A stretch of 13,069 nucleotides of DNA from Methylomarinum sp. (GCA_013139755.1 WTAG01000510.1:1-13069), one strand, 5' to 3'; shown: positions 4,966 through 13,069, counted from the stretch's first letter. Notes: generated from the letters alone by a model not told the origin. Made by a program: numbers and translations.

Positions 4966-5960
4966 AAAAATGTTGCATAAATAGAAATCAACAGGGGATG
5001 ACCTTAATAGAGATTATGGTTGCTATGGTTTTAGGTATATTTTTGTTAGGAGGCATAATGCAGATTTTTCTTGCTAGCAAACAGACTTATCGTATGCAGG
5101 AAAATTTGTCCAGAATGCAAGAAAATGGCCGGTTTGCTATGGGGTTTCTTACTAAAGATATTCGTATGGCTGATTATATGGGATGCTTAAGAACTGGCTT
5201 AGGTAATATGACAAATAAACTGGACTCAACTGATGCTGATTATGATGTGACTTTACATTCTTTTACTGGCCTCAATGGCATTGGTGGTACAAATGGCGCT
5301 GCGGGTGCTAATTTAGCATTAGATTCCCCTGATTCAATTATCTTGAAAGGCGCTTATGATGTTGGGATTCGTGTAGTTGAGCCTTATATGATTAACACTG
5401 CGGCAAATATTAAAGTCAGTACTTCTGATGGTTTAGCTCTATATGATATCGTTTTGGTTAGTGACTGTTCATCATCTGATGTTTTTGAAATTACTACAGA
5501 TCCTACAACAGGTGCGGGTGCAGAGGTTGTGGTGCATAATGGTGGTAATGTTGCTGAAGGACCTGGAAATTCAGATCAATTACTTTCAAAAACTTATAAG
5601 GGTGATGCATCCATTTTTAAGTTTCAAACTTATATTTATACTGTTCAAAATAATGCATTAACTAAACAAGATTTGTCTGAAACGAATGAATTGGTAGAAG
5701 GGATTGCAAATATGCAGATTTTGTATGGTTCTGATACTAGTGGTGACAGTACTGCAGATCACTATGTTACTGCTAATTTGGTTCCAGATATGTCTCAAGT
5801 AGTCAGTATTCGTGTGAGTTTACTAGTTGTTTCAACTGATGATAATTTAACAAGCGAGCCAAGAGCTTACACTTATAACGGCGTAACGACAACGCCTGCT
5901 GATAGGCGATTAAGGCGTGTCTTTTCTTCAACCATTGCCATACGTAATCGACTACCTTAG
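4962..5960 (+). CDS. pilW: type IV pilus assembly protein PilW
   Basis: 332 residues. The leader ends at G12, then MTLIEIMVAMVLGIFLLGGI gives a class III prepilin helix with E5. After it comes the family signature QIFLASKQTYRMQENLSRMQ, then ENGRFAMGFLTKDIRMADYMGC. The large globular domain ends with a conserved-looking segment on strain-specific valine/serine strands (VVSIRVSLLVVS) and RLRRVFSSTIAIRNRLP. PilW is the large minor pilin of the priming complex. The start overlaps the pilV stop by 4 nt, and pilX begins 15 nt downstream. The length is typical for the family. The leader carries an unusual Cys-Cys pair (residues 4-5), removed on processing. Confidence 0.92.
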   Translation: MKKCCINRNQQGMTLIEIMVAMVLGIFLLGGIMQIFLASKQTYRMQENLSRMQENGRFAMGFLTKDIRMADYMGCLRTGLGNMTNKLDSTDADYDVTLHSFTGLNGIGGTNGAAGANLALDSPDSIILKGAYDVGIRVVEPYMINTAANIKVSTSDGLALYDIVLVSDCSSSDVFEITTDPTTGAGAEVVVHNGGNVAEGPGNSDQLLSKTYKGDASIFKFQTYIYTVQNNALTKQDLSETNELVEGIANMQILYGSDTSGDSTADHYVTANLVPDMSQVVSIRVSLLVVSTDDNLTSEPRAYTYNGVTTTPADRRLRRVFSSTIAIRNRLP

Positions 5961-5963
5961 TTT

Positions 5964-5967
5964 AAGG
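5964..5967 (+). promoter_or_regulatory. ribosome binding site deciding the pilX start
   Basis: AAGG at 5964-5967 lies 8 nt before the ATG at 5976. The in-frame GTG at 5967 overlaps this site and so cannot use it, which supports the ATG as the real start. Confidence 0.7.
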
Positions 5968-5975
5968 TGATATCT

Positions 5976-6494
5976 ATGAAAAATAATGTTATTACAGAAA
6001 AAAGTCAGACTGGAGTGGTGCTAGTTGTTAGCCTGGTTATGTTGTTATTGTTAACCCTAATTGGCCTTACTGGAATGCAGACCACTAGTTTAGAAGAAAA
6101 AATGGCGGGTAATATTCGAAATCAAAACCTGGCTTTTCAGGCAGCAGAATCTGCTTTACGAGCGGGGGAAGCTGTTTTGACGCAAGCAACTCTACCCTCG
6201 TTTAATGATACCAATGGTATGTATGCAGAAGATTCTGCTGCAAGTATTTTTGATGATTTAACTGGAACCTCAGTATGGGCGGCAGCTACAACAGTAACCT
6301 ATAGTACGGGGACTCTAACTAATATTGCTGAAGACCCAGAGTATATTATTCAGAAAATGCCATCGGTTGGTGGCAGTGGCTCTAGTTTAGATGCGACTAG
6401 TTTTACAACTTCAGAATATTTTCGGGTGACTGCTATGGGGAAAGGTGGTGATACAGCTGCTGTAGCTGTTGTACAATCAATTTACAAACGTTAA
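5976..6494 (+). CDS. pilX: type IV pilus minor pilin PilX
   Basis: 172 residues from the ATG at 5976. The N-terminus is a PilX-type prepilin signal: a basic leader ending QTG, then VVLVVSLVMLLLLTLIGLTG. As in many PilX/GspK-like pilins it lacks the glutamate at position 5. The following segment (TTSLEEKMAGNIRN, then QNLAFQAAESALRAGE) is the strong PilX signature. PilX takes part in the minor-pilin priming complex, and GspK-like pilins without E5 are thought to cap the tip. It lies 15 nt after pilW and 32 nt before pilY1. The body is Ser/Thr/Ala-rich and has no cysteines. PilD should cleave after G13. Confidence 0.9.
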   Translation: MKNNVITEKSQTGVVLVVSLVMLLLLTLIGLTGMQTTSLEEKMAGNIRNQNLAFQAAESALRAGEAVLTQATLPSFNDTNGMYAEDSAASIFDDLTGTSVWAAATTVTYSTGTLTNIAEDPEYIIQKMPSVGGSGSSLDATSFTTSEYFRVTAMGKGGDTAAVAVVQSIYKR

Positions 6495-6514
6495 ACCAAT
6501 TAACTTTCTTTATT

Positions 6515-6520
6515 AAGGAG
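6515..6520 (+). promoter_or_regulatory. ribosome binding site of pilY1
   Basis: AAGGAG, 6 nt before the ATG at 6527, is the strongest Shine-Dalgarno sequence in the operon and fixes the start of the longest gene. Confidence 0.75.
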
Positions 6521-6526
6521 TTTTCA

Positions 6527-9500
6527 ATGTTTCCTTCATTATTTAATAAACAATTTTCTGTTAGAGCCAGCTTGATGGGGTTAGTTTTTGGGTTGATTAT
6601 TTCTCCACAGTTATTGGCTGCATTGTCTGTTGCGCAGACACCTTTGTTTTTAACTCAGTCAGCTAAACCCATTGTTATGCTAAATATCTCAAATGATCAT
6701 CAATTGTATTTTAAGGTATTTGATGATTATTCAGATCTGGATGGTGATGGGGTTCCTGAAACTACTTATAAACATACTTTTGATTATTACGGTTATTTCG
6801 ACAGTTACAAGTGTTATAACTACAGTACTAGTAATAACCGTTTTGAACCTGCGTCAAATAATACAGATAAATATTGTGCTGGAAATTGGAGTGGCAACTT
6901 CCTTAATTGGTCCAGTATGGCCAGAATCGATACTATCCGTAAAATTTTATATGGTGGATTTCGATCCACTGATAATGCGACAACAGTCCTAGAAAGAACT
7001 TACCTTCCAAATGATGCTCATAGTTTTGCCAAATTTTATGATGGTACTGATTTAACAACTTTAACGCCATTTACGGCTGCTGAAACAGCTAATGGTATTA
7101 CGCTTTGTAATACTACCGTTAATAACGGTAATGCTTTATCTCAAAATGTAACTGATAGCCCTCTAATTAGAGTAGCAAAAGGAAACTATATTTTATGGGC
7201 TTCAAATGAGCGTTGGCAGTGTCGTTGGGATGAAGAAAAAAGTGCTTCTAATGGCAATAATGTTGCATCTTCAGGTATTAATGCTGCAAGTAGTAACCCA
7301 CAGAAATCAAGTAAAGGTCTAGGTGAGGATGATTATATTGCTCGAGTTAAAGTTTGTGCTAGTACTGGGCTAATAGGGACTGAAGAATGTAAAGTCTATA
7401 ATGATGGTACAACAGATACTTTGAAACCAATAGGTTTATTACAAACTTATGGTGATGAAGATAAAATAAGTTTTGGGTTAATGACGGGGTCCTATAAGAA
7501 AAATAAATCCGGGGGGGTGTTACGTAAGAATGTAGGTGTTATGACTGATGAAATTAACGTTTCTACCGATGGTACTTTTAAAACTACACCTGCGGCAGGG
7601 GGTATTATTAATACCCTGAATAAATTTAGGCCTTATGGATACAGTCATAATAATGGTGTTTATAATAGCGGCGATAATTGTTCTTGGGGCTTAAATAGTT
7701 TTAATAATGACCAATGTCGTAATTGGGGGAATCCTCAGTCAGAGATTCTGTTGGAATCATTGCGTTATTTGGCTGGAAAGAATGCTTCCAGTACTTTTAA
7801 TACCGATGATACAAGTAGAATTTCAGGTTTAACAACAGCTACTTTTACAGACCCTATTCCAAGTGATCAATGGTGTGCGCCATTGAATGTGATTCAATTT
7901 AATGCTAGTACCACTTCTTATGATGGAGATGAGTTATCCTCTGTTACGGACCTGGGGGCGACGGGAATAGATGCTTTGACTGATATTGTCGGTGTAGGGG
8001 AAAACATACCTGGTAACAGTTATTTTATTGGTGAGAATGGAACGGATAATAATCAGTTATGTACGGCTAAAACAGTAACAGATTTAAGTGATGTAAGAGG
8101 TACTTGTCCTGATGCACCACGTTTGTCAGGTTCTTATCATATTGCTGGTTTGGCTCATTATGCCCATACTAACAGTATTCGTACAGACAGAACTGATGAT
8201 CAATTAGTAACGACCTATGGCGTGGCTTTGTCACCTGCTGTACCAAGAGTTATTGTTCCTGTACCAGGGGGTAGTGGAAATAGTATTACTATTTTGCCCG
8301 CCTGTAAAAACTCTTCAGTAGGCGGAAATTGCGCCATTGTTGATTTTAAAATCGTTGCGCAAACTGACGATGGAACTACTGCTAATGGTTTACTGTATGT
8401 TAACTGGGAAGATAGTGAGCAGGGTGGTGACTTTGATCAGGATATGTGGGGGGTTCTTTCTTATTCTATTACTTCAACATTAGCTACTATATCAACAGAT
8501 GTGATCGCACAATCTACACCTTATGCTATGGGGTTCGGCTACGCAATAGGTGGCACAAGTCAGGATGGTTTTCATGTTCATTCTGGAATCAATAGTTTTA
8601 ATCATGTGGATGCTGGTACTGTTACGGGGTGTTCTAACTGTACCACAGGGAATGCGGTAACTTCTTATACTTATTCTGTCGCAACATCAAGTGCGACACT
8701 TCTAGAACAGCCTTTATATTATGCCGCAAAATGGGGCGGCTTTGTTGATAGTAATGATAATGGAACTCCTGATGTTACAGCAGAATGGGATTCTGATGGA
8801 GATGGAAAACCAGACCGGTATTTTGTGGCGATTGATCCACAAGATCTTGCAACTTCATTAGCTGCAGCTTTATCAGATATTTTATTGACTAGTGGTTCAT
8901 CTGCTTCGGTAGCAACAAACTCAACCCGTCTTGATAGTAATACTGTTATTTATCAGGCTAAATTTAATAGTACAGATTGGACAGGCCAATTTTTATCTTT
9001 TGCAATTAATTCAAACGGTGGCATAGCGACGACTCCATCTTGGGATGCGGGGGCAATATTAACGACACAAGGATTAGCTAATCGCTCAGTCTTTAGCTAT
9101 AACCCAACAATTGTAAGTGGTTCCGTAGTGGGAGGGGTAGAGTTTGATCATGCTGATTTAAGTGTAACTCAGCAAGGTTTGCTTACAGCTAATCAGGTTG
9201 AATATTTAAAAGGTGAGCAATCACAAGAACAGCCTACTGGAATACTAAGGCAAAGAAAGGGAACGAATTGGCTGCTAGGAGATGTTATTAATTCTGACCC
9301 ATGGTTTATTGGTACCACAGATTTAGGCTATGCTAATCTTCCTAGGCAAGGTGATGGGACTCTTACAACTGAAGCGAGTGAATATTTAGCCTTTCGTGCT
9401 GGATCAGCCTATTTGGCGCGAAAGCCAATAATTGCCCTAGGTGCTAATGATGGCATGTTACATTTTTTTAATGCCACAGTAGGTGATACGGATAGTGGTA

Positions 9501-11017
9501 AAGAGGTATTTGCCTATGTGCCAGACTCTGCAATGAGTCAGCTTTTTAATTATACACTCCCCACTTATACTGCATCTGGGCAGCATAGATATTTTGTTGA
9601 CGGCTCCCCTATTTCAGGTGATGCTTATTTTGATGCAGATAGTAATTCAGTAGAAGAGTGGCGTACTGTTGTAATAGGAACGACAGGGGCAGGGAGTACC
9701 AGTAGTGATGGTGCGGCGGCTGGAACAAATTTGGGAGGAGGGATTTTTGCATTGGATGTAACCTTTATAGATCCTGGATCGACCGATTATAGTACTGCTG
9801 AAACATCATTTTCTAGTGGTAGGGTCTTATGGGAAATTAATCAAACTACAGCGCCTACTGCCACTGATTTATCAACTCAAACAACGGGGGCTGCTAGCAC
9901 GCATCGCTTTGGCTTTACTAATTATCTAGGTTTAACGATGGGGCAGGCTTCGGTTGTACGAATGGCAAATGGTCAATTCGTAGCTGTATTTGGTAATGGA
10001 TATAATAGTAATCTAGGTGTTGCTGTTTTATATTTTGTCGATATTGCAACGGGGGCATTAATTAAATCAATTACAACAGAGGTTGGTGGTGATAATGGCT
10101 TATCTACACCTATAGCTATTGACGAAAATGGTGATCGAATTGTTGATGCTATTTATGCAGGTGATTTGTTAGGCAATATGTGGAAGTTTGATGTAACCGA
10201 TGATGATCCTGAAAATTGGGATGTTGCATTTTCATCTGGGGGAAATCCCGCACCTCTTTATGAAGCTAAAGATTCAAGTGATGTTGCTCAACCTATTACA
10301 GCAAAACCTCAAGTAGGTAGTCACCCTGATGGTGGGGTAATGGTGTACTTTGGGACAGGTCAATATTTTGAGACGGGTGATAACATTGTGGGAAACTCTC
10401 CTCAGATTCAGTCTTTTTATGGTATTAGAGATAATTCGAGTGCAGTGGATGACCGTTCCGATTTGGTAGAACAAACAATTGATGCTGAGGGTGTGAAAGG
10501 TGGCTTTGATGTACGGCAGACCTCTGAAAATACTGTTGATTATTCTAGTAAAGATGGCTGGTATATGGACCTGGTAACACCGCCTCAGCCAGGTACTGAG
10601 GCAGGTGAAAGAGTGGTTTCCTTTCCTTTATTACGCAATAGCAGAATCATTTTTTCTACCTTATTACCCGATGATGCTAGTTGTTCTTTTGGTGGTACCA
10701 GTTGGTTAATGGAGTTAGATGCTTTAACTGGGCAACGCTTAGAGTTATCACCTTTTGATTTAACTGGTGATAATGAAATTAATTTGAGTGATCAAATAGA
10801 AATTACTGATACAAATGCTGATGGAACGATTGATTCTTCTGATTCAGTTGGCGCATCAGGTAAAAAGTCAACAGTGGGGATTATTAAAACCCCGGGTATT
10901 ATTAATGCTGGGGAAAAAGAATATAAATATACAAGTGGCTCTACTGGTAATTTAGAAGGAACAACTGAGTCCTCACCGTCGACCTCTGGGCGTCAGTCAT
11001 GGATACAATTAAGATAG
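6527..11017 (+). CDS. pilY1: type IV pilus tip adhesin / biogenesis factor PilY1
   Basis: 1496 residues, longer than P. aeruginosa PilY1 (about 1160). A signal peptide (about 1-32, ending LLAA) precedes a cysteine-rich N-terminal half of the PilY1 class that starts LYFKVFDDYSDLDGDGVPE and YYGYFDSYKCY. It later has the GLMTGSYKKNKSGGVLRKNVG and CRNWGNPQSEILLESLRYLAG stretches, a von Willebrand A-like region without the DxSxS metal motif. From about 790 to 1300 lies the PilC/PilY1 beta-propeller, with the calcium loop D1199-E-N-G-D-R-I-V-D1207 in the position of the known PilY1 calcium site. Other EF-hand-like loops are at 66-78, 741-749, 755-763 and a dockerin-like pair at 1411-1422 and 1428-1439. 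In relatives PilY1 sits at the pilus tip with the minor pilins, controls extension and retraction, and acts in adhesion and surface sensing. No RGD motif was seen. A G7 tract lies at 7511-7517. Confidence 0.95.
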   Translation: MFPSLFNKQFSVRASLMGLVFGLIISPQLLAALSVAQTPLFLTQSAKPIVMLNISNDHQLYFKVFDDYSDLDGDGVPETTYKHTFDYYGYFDSYKCYNYSTSNNRFEPASNNTDKYCAGNWSGNFLNWSSMARIDTIRKILYGGFRSTDNATTVLERTYLPNDAHSFAKFYDGTDLTTLTPFTAAETANGITLCNTTVNNGNALSQNVTDSPLIRVAKGNYILWASNERWQCRWDEEKSASNGNNVASSGINAASSNPQKSSKGLGEDDYIARVKVCASTGLIGTEECKVYNDGTTDTLKPIGLLQTYGDEDKISFGLMTGSYKKNKSGGVLRKNVGVMTDEINVSTDGTFKTTPAAGGIINTLNKFRPYGYSHNNGVYNSGDNCSWGLNSFNNDQCRNWGNPQSEILLESLRYLAGKNASSTFNTDDTSRISGLTTATFTDPIPSDQWCAPLNVIQFNASTTSYDGDELSSVTDLGATGIDALTDIVGVGENIPGNSYFIGENGTDNNQLCTAKTVTDLSDVRGTCPDAPRLSGSYHIAGLAHYAHTNSIRTDRTDDQLVTTYGVALSPAVPRVIVPVPGGSGNSITILPACKNSSVGGNCAIVDFKIVAQTDDGTTANGLLYVNWEDSEQGGDFDQDMWGVLSYSITSTLATISTDVIAQSTPYAMGFGYAIGGTSQDGFHVHSGINSFNHVDAGTVTGCSNCTTGNAVTSYTYSVATSSATLLEQPLYYAAKWGGFVDSNDNGTPDVTAEWDSDGDGKPDRYFVAIDPQDLATSLAAALSDILLTSGSSASVATNSTRLDSNTVIYQAKFNSTDWTGQFLSFAINSNGGIATTPSWDAGAILTTQGLANRSVFSYNPTIVSGSVVGGVEFDHADLSVTQQGLLTANQVEYLKGEQSQEQPTGILRQRKGTNWLLGDVINSDPWFIGTTDLGYANLPRQGDGTLTTEASEYLAFRAGSAYLARKPIIALGANDGMLHFFNATVGDTDSGKEVFAYVPDSAMSQLFNYTLPTYTASGQHRYFVDGSPISGDAYFDADSNSVEEWRTVVIGTTGAGSTSSDGAAAGTNLGGGIFALDVTFIDPGSTDYSTAETSFSSGRVLWEINQTTAPTATDLSTQTTGAASTHRFGFTNYLGLTMGQASVVRMANGQFVAVFGNGYNSNLGVAVLYFVDIATGALIKSITTEVGGDNGLSTPIAIDENGDRIVDAIYAGDLLGNMWKFDVTDDDPENWDVAFSSGGNPAPLYEAKDSSDVAQPITAKPQVGSHPDGGVMVYFGTGQYFETGDNIVGNSPQIQSFYGIRDNSSAVDDRSDLVEQTIDAEGVKGGFDVRQTSENTVDYSSKDGWYMDLVTPPQPGTEAGERVVSFPLLRNSRIIFSTLLPDDASCSFGGTSWLMELDALTGQRLELSPFDLTGDNEINLSDQIEITDTNADGTIDSSDSVGASGKKSTVGIIKTPGIINAGEKEYKYTSGSTGNLEGTTESSPSTSGRQSWIQLR

Positions 11018-11024
11018 GCTTGTT

Positions 11025-11029
11025 AAGGA
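11025..11029 (+). promoter_or_regulatory. ribosome binding site of the pilE-type gene
   Basis: AAGGA, 7 nt before the ATG at 11037. It supports the short MIEEKG leader as the true N-terminus. Confidence 0.7.
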
Positions 11030-11036
11030 ATTTATA

Positions 11037-11480
11037 ATGATAGAAGAAAAAGGTTTTACCTTGATTGAATTAATGATTGTTGTAGCAATCATCGGTGTTC
11101 TTGCCGGAATTGCTTACCCCAGTTATCAGGATAGTGTTTTAAAATCACGTCGTAGAGATGCTGAGGGAGTATTGCTTGGTTTTGCCAATGCAATGGAGAG
11201 ATACTATACCGAAACAAATAGTTATTGTGATGCGGGAGGGACTGGGGGGGCGAGTTCTTGTGGTACATCGACTAAGGATACGGGCTCACCTAGTATTTTT
11301 TCAATAAAAAGTCCACTTGATGGAAGTGACAAATACTATGATTTAACGATTTCGGCAGTTAGTGATAATAGCTATACCATACGTGCGACTCCTTTTGGCG
11401 GTCAATCTAATGATAGTTGTGGAAATCTGGAATTAACTCATACGGGGGTTAAAACACCTGCAACTTCAGGTTGTTGGTGA
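11037..11480 (+). CDS. pilE: type IV pilus minor pilin, PilE type
   Basis: 147 residues. The leader MIEEKG is followed by FTLIELMIVVAIIGVLAGIA and YPSYQDSVLKSRRRDAEGVL, the N-terminal helix typical of pilins of the minor PilE group. Position 5 of the mature protein is the glutamate needed for assembly. Cysteines flank the C-terminal region (SCGNLELTHTGVKTPATSGC), as in the D-region disulfide loop of pilins; a second cysteine pair is at YCDAGGTGGASSC. As the last gene of the minor-pilin operon, 19 nt after pilY1, it matches the PilE of P. aeruginosa, which links the priming complex to the major pilin. A major-pilin role is less likely from context but not excluded. A G7 tract at 11244-11250 codes for G70-G71. 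Confidence 0.9.
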   Translation: MIEEKGFTLIELMIVVAIIGVLAGIAYPSYQDSVLKSRRRDAEGVLLGFANAMERYYTETNSYCDAGGTGGASSCGTSTKDTGSPSIFSIKSPLDGSDKYYDLTISAVSDNSYTIRATPFGGQSNDSCGNLELTHTGVKTPATSGCW

Positions 11481-11718
11481 CAAGCTGTTTGGATTTCTGT
11501 TGAATAATAGGGGGCTTTGGGATAATACAGGTGACTTATAAAAAATACTTTCTCGTATTCATATTTCATCTTGCGCTGAGCCTTTTATGAGATTTGGGAT
11601 GAAGCTAAAAATAATTGGACTTGATCAGAGGTTCCTTAGGTAAGGTTGGTGATCTAAAGTAATTAACAAATTATTAAGAGTTTGATTTTCAGTGGCTGCT
11701 GATATTATTCAGGGCGGC

Positions 11719-11762
11719 TTTTAAAGAAAGAAACCTTGGGGGCTTGCCCCCGAGTTTTTTTA
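11719..11762. terminator. strong, probably bidirectional terminator; copy 2 of the 36-bp repeat
   Basis: The hairpin GGGGG-CTTG-CCCCC, extended by flanking TTG/CGA pairing, is followed on the plus strand by T7 (11755-11761). On the minus strand it is followed by TTTCTTTCTTT. It can therefore end both the pilus operon from the left and the convergent minus-strand gene from the right. Positions 11719-11754 are a near-exact repeat (one mismatch) of 1165-1200. Confidence 0.8.
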
Positions 11763-11764
11763 TT

Positions 11765-11786
11765 AGAGCGGACTTTAGTCCGCTCT
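11765..11786. repeat. GCGGACT palindrome, single copy
   Basis: AGAGCGGAC-TTTA-GTCCGCTCT is a perfect 9-bp-stem palindrome matching the arms of the paired repeat at 535-606. It is followed by TTATTGTTTCT and might add weak plus-strand termination. Confidence 0.75.
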
Positions 11787-11796
11787 TATTGTTTCT

Positions 11797-11817
11797 CAGG
11801 TTAGGCCTGGTTTTTTT
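11797..11817 (+). terminator. weak hairpin with T run
   Basis: CAGG (11797-11800) pairs with CCTG (11806-11809), then T7 from 11811. The stem is short, so function is doubtful. The T run overlaps the stop codon of the convergent gene. Confidence 0.3.
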
Positions 11818-13069
11818 ACTGATAAATAGGCAATTGAGCTATTCGATGATCTATTTTCTTCAGCATAGCTTGATATTTAGTACTATAAACAGATTCAAAT
11901 CGTTGCTTAAAAACACCATGACTCATATTTTCGGGTAAGTCTCTTACTTCAGGCATAAAGGCAGTGTAGTCTTTGATGTTCGTCATTCTTTTTTGAAAGA
12001 CTCTGGCTTCGCTAGCTGAGACGGCTGTAGTTCCAAAACGTAGACCTGCTCTATCTCCTGCTAAATCAATAAAACTAAAACCACTGCCTTGTTTTGCATC
12101 TGCCAGTTCCTTTTCCTGACCTAAAAAATTGGCGAGTGTACTGACACCTGTCGCAGCTAATACAGCAGATGCCATAAAGTGTTTAGCCATATCTGTTCTT
12201 CTATATAAAGATGCTGAATATTGCCGTTCGGTTACTGGACTAATATCAAAAGGCAGAAATGCCTGGATTTCACGTTTATTGACATAAGTACTAATTGCAA
12301 TAAGGACGGCCCGATTTTCGGATGGAGCGGTGATAGCCGTTGATCGTTGATAGGCTTGTTTAAATAATGGCTGTAGTAAATCAGCTAAGGATAGGCGCCA
12401 TTTAGGGTCGTGTTGAGCAATAATACTAGAGATATTTTGTTGATAAAAAATAACAGATTGGTAATTGGTGTTGTTTAAACTCATGGTGCTTTTTAAGTCG
12501 ATATCGGCCGAGGAAATATAACTAATAGTCAGACCGTTAGGGTGTATTTCCAGTGATCTGATATGTTGAGCAGCAAGAATATAAAATTCTTTTAGGGGAG
12601 TATATTCAATGATACTTTCAACAATTAATCCAGCAAATTCATCAGCAATTTTTATGCGGCCAATTTGCAGTGTATTGATGACAGGGTAACCCGCATGTTT
12701 GGTGAGATTAAAGCTGAAATTAAAATATTTTCCAAAAGGGTTATTTGTTAACAATAGAGATATTTTAAACTGTAACTGTTGTTTTTTTACTGTGATTTTT
12801 GAAGTGCTATGAATGTAATGATTTAATAAAAAACTGAGTGCAATATTAAGGTCATTTTCACTAAGGACTAATGATTGTTGTTTTGCCGATGAGGTGTTGT
12901 TGAGTATGTTTTTAGCTCTAATAAGATCACTTTGATTAAGTGACCAGTTACTTGTCGTTATTGCATTGTTTTCAGTGGCATAGAATAAAATAATCGCAAT
13001 TAATAATGGTGGCGCTGCTAAATAAAAGAAAAATAGGCGAAGTGGGGATAGAGGGAATAAAGCAAGGTC
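11816..13069 (-). CDS. membrane-anchored protein of unknown function, N-terminus beyond the window
   Basis: The frame stays open from its stop (11816-11818) to the right edge: at least 417 residues with the true start outside. A TTG at 12754 would give 312 residues, but that start is internal. The upstream codons encode a basic turn, a membrane helix (LFFFYLAAPPLLIAIILFYA) and a charged linker. This predicts an inner-membrane anchor with a periplasmic body. The middle is beta-rich (segments such as LTISYISSADIDLK). The C-terminal third has an ordered motif: RRTDMAKHFMASA, then KELADAKQGSGFSFIDLAGD, then RAGLRFG. The H, KE-x2-DA, GSGFSF and DLAGDRAG residues look conserved. The pattern recalls YfiM/DUF2279- and VanZ-like proteins (His, Glu, then GFS-x2-D), but the match is too loose to name. 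Function unknown. It is convergent with the pilus operon, so not co-transcribed with it. Confidence 0.7.
   Translation of the reverse strand, partial: DLALFPLSPLRLFFFYLAAPPLLIAIILFYATENNAITTSNWSLNQSDLIRAKNILNNTSSAKQQSLVLSENDLNIALSFLLNHYIHSTSKITVKKQQLQFKISLLLTNNPFGKYFNFSFNLTKHAGYPVINTLQIGRIKIADEFAGLIVESIIEYTPLKEFYILAAQHIRSLEIHPNGLTISYISSADIDLKSTMSLNNTNYQSVIFYQQNISSIIAQHDPKWRLSLADLLQPLFKQAYQRSTAITAPSENRAVLIAISTYVNKREIQAFLPFDISPVTERQYSASLYRRTDMAKHFMASAVLAATGVSTLANFLGQEKELADAKQGSGFSFIDLAGDRAGLRFGTTAVSASEARVFQKRMTNIKDYTAFMPEVRDLPENMSHGVFKQRFESVYSTKYQAMLKKIDHRIAQLPIYQ

Larger units (their letters stand above)
11481..11815. other. intergenic region between convergent genes
   Basis: No gene is supported. 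The first 238 bases hold no clear structure beyond a weak hairpin CCTTA-GG-TAAGG. The last 100 contain the terminator repeat (11719-11762), a GCGGACT palindrome (11765-11786) and a small hairpin with a T run (11797-11817). No strong terminator stands directly after the pilE-type stop; the first good one is about 255 nt downstream. Confidence 0.7.

Noticed and set aside
5443..5661. Second plus-strand frame within pilW
   Set aside because: It is an out-of-frame shadow of a clear PilW gene, with no start signal.
6527..11017. Integrin-binding RGD motif in PilY1, as in P. aeruginosa
   Set aside because: No RGD tripeptide was seen in the translated protein; only GDR occurs, within the calcium loop.
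11744..11938. Plus-strand open frame over the terminator and the end of the convergent gene
   Set aside because: It begins in a terminator hairpin, runs through a palindromic repeat and overlaps the minus-strand gene in antisense; no ribosome binding site.
12755..12757. Start of the minus-strand gene at the TTG at 12754
   Set aside because: The frame continues upstream without a stop to 13069 and includes a membrane helix, so this TTG is an internal leucine codon.

Overview
The window is AT-rich DNA, probably from a gammaproteobacterium. The pilus gene order fits Pseudomonas-like relatives. The many REP-like and MITE-like palindromes between genes remind me of methanotrophs of the order Methylococcales, but the sequence does not prove that assignment. 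It holds eight protein genes: seven on the plus strand and one, cut by the right edge, on the minus strand. No tRNA, rRNA, CRISPR array or transposase gene was seen.

Layout. Positions 1-1364 contain no convincing gene and are a dense pile of short mobile repeats: two REP-like hairpins, seven copies of a roughly 33-bp dispersed repeat, a GCGGACT hairpin pair, and a nested inverted-repeat composite (about 675-1300) that carries a 319-bp MITE-like insertion. Positions 1365-3416 encode an exported AsmA/YdbH-like envelope protein. Positions 3417-3867 hold a second repeat cluster, in which a 146-bp MITE-like element flanked by an exact 8-bp target duplication has split an older palindromic element.

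Positions 3868-11480 are a tightly packed type IV pilus minor-pilin operon: a fimT/fimU-type pilin gene, pilV, pilW, pilX, pilY1 and a pilE-type pilin gene. Junctions run from a 4-nt overlap to 32 nt. In studied relatives these minor pilins and the large adhesin PilY1 form the priming complex and tip of the pilus, are processed by the prepilin peptidase PilD, and support twitching, adhesion and surface sensing. PilY1 carries several EF-hand-like calcium loops, and two of the minor pilins carry similar acidic loops. No pilY2 is visible. Positions 11481-11815 are intergenic and contain a strong, probably bidirectional terminator that also occurs as a repeat in the left repeat region. From 11816 to beyond the right edge, convergent with the pilus operon, lies a membrane-anchored protein of unknown function.

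The most notable observations are at DNA level. There are two MITE-like elements with their target duplications, and one of them has a matching unoccupied site elsewhere in the same window. A terminator hairpin is duplicated, and a dispersed AACC-N3-GGTT repeat supplies the probable start codon of the YdbH-like gene.
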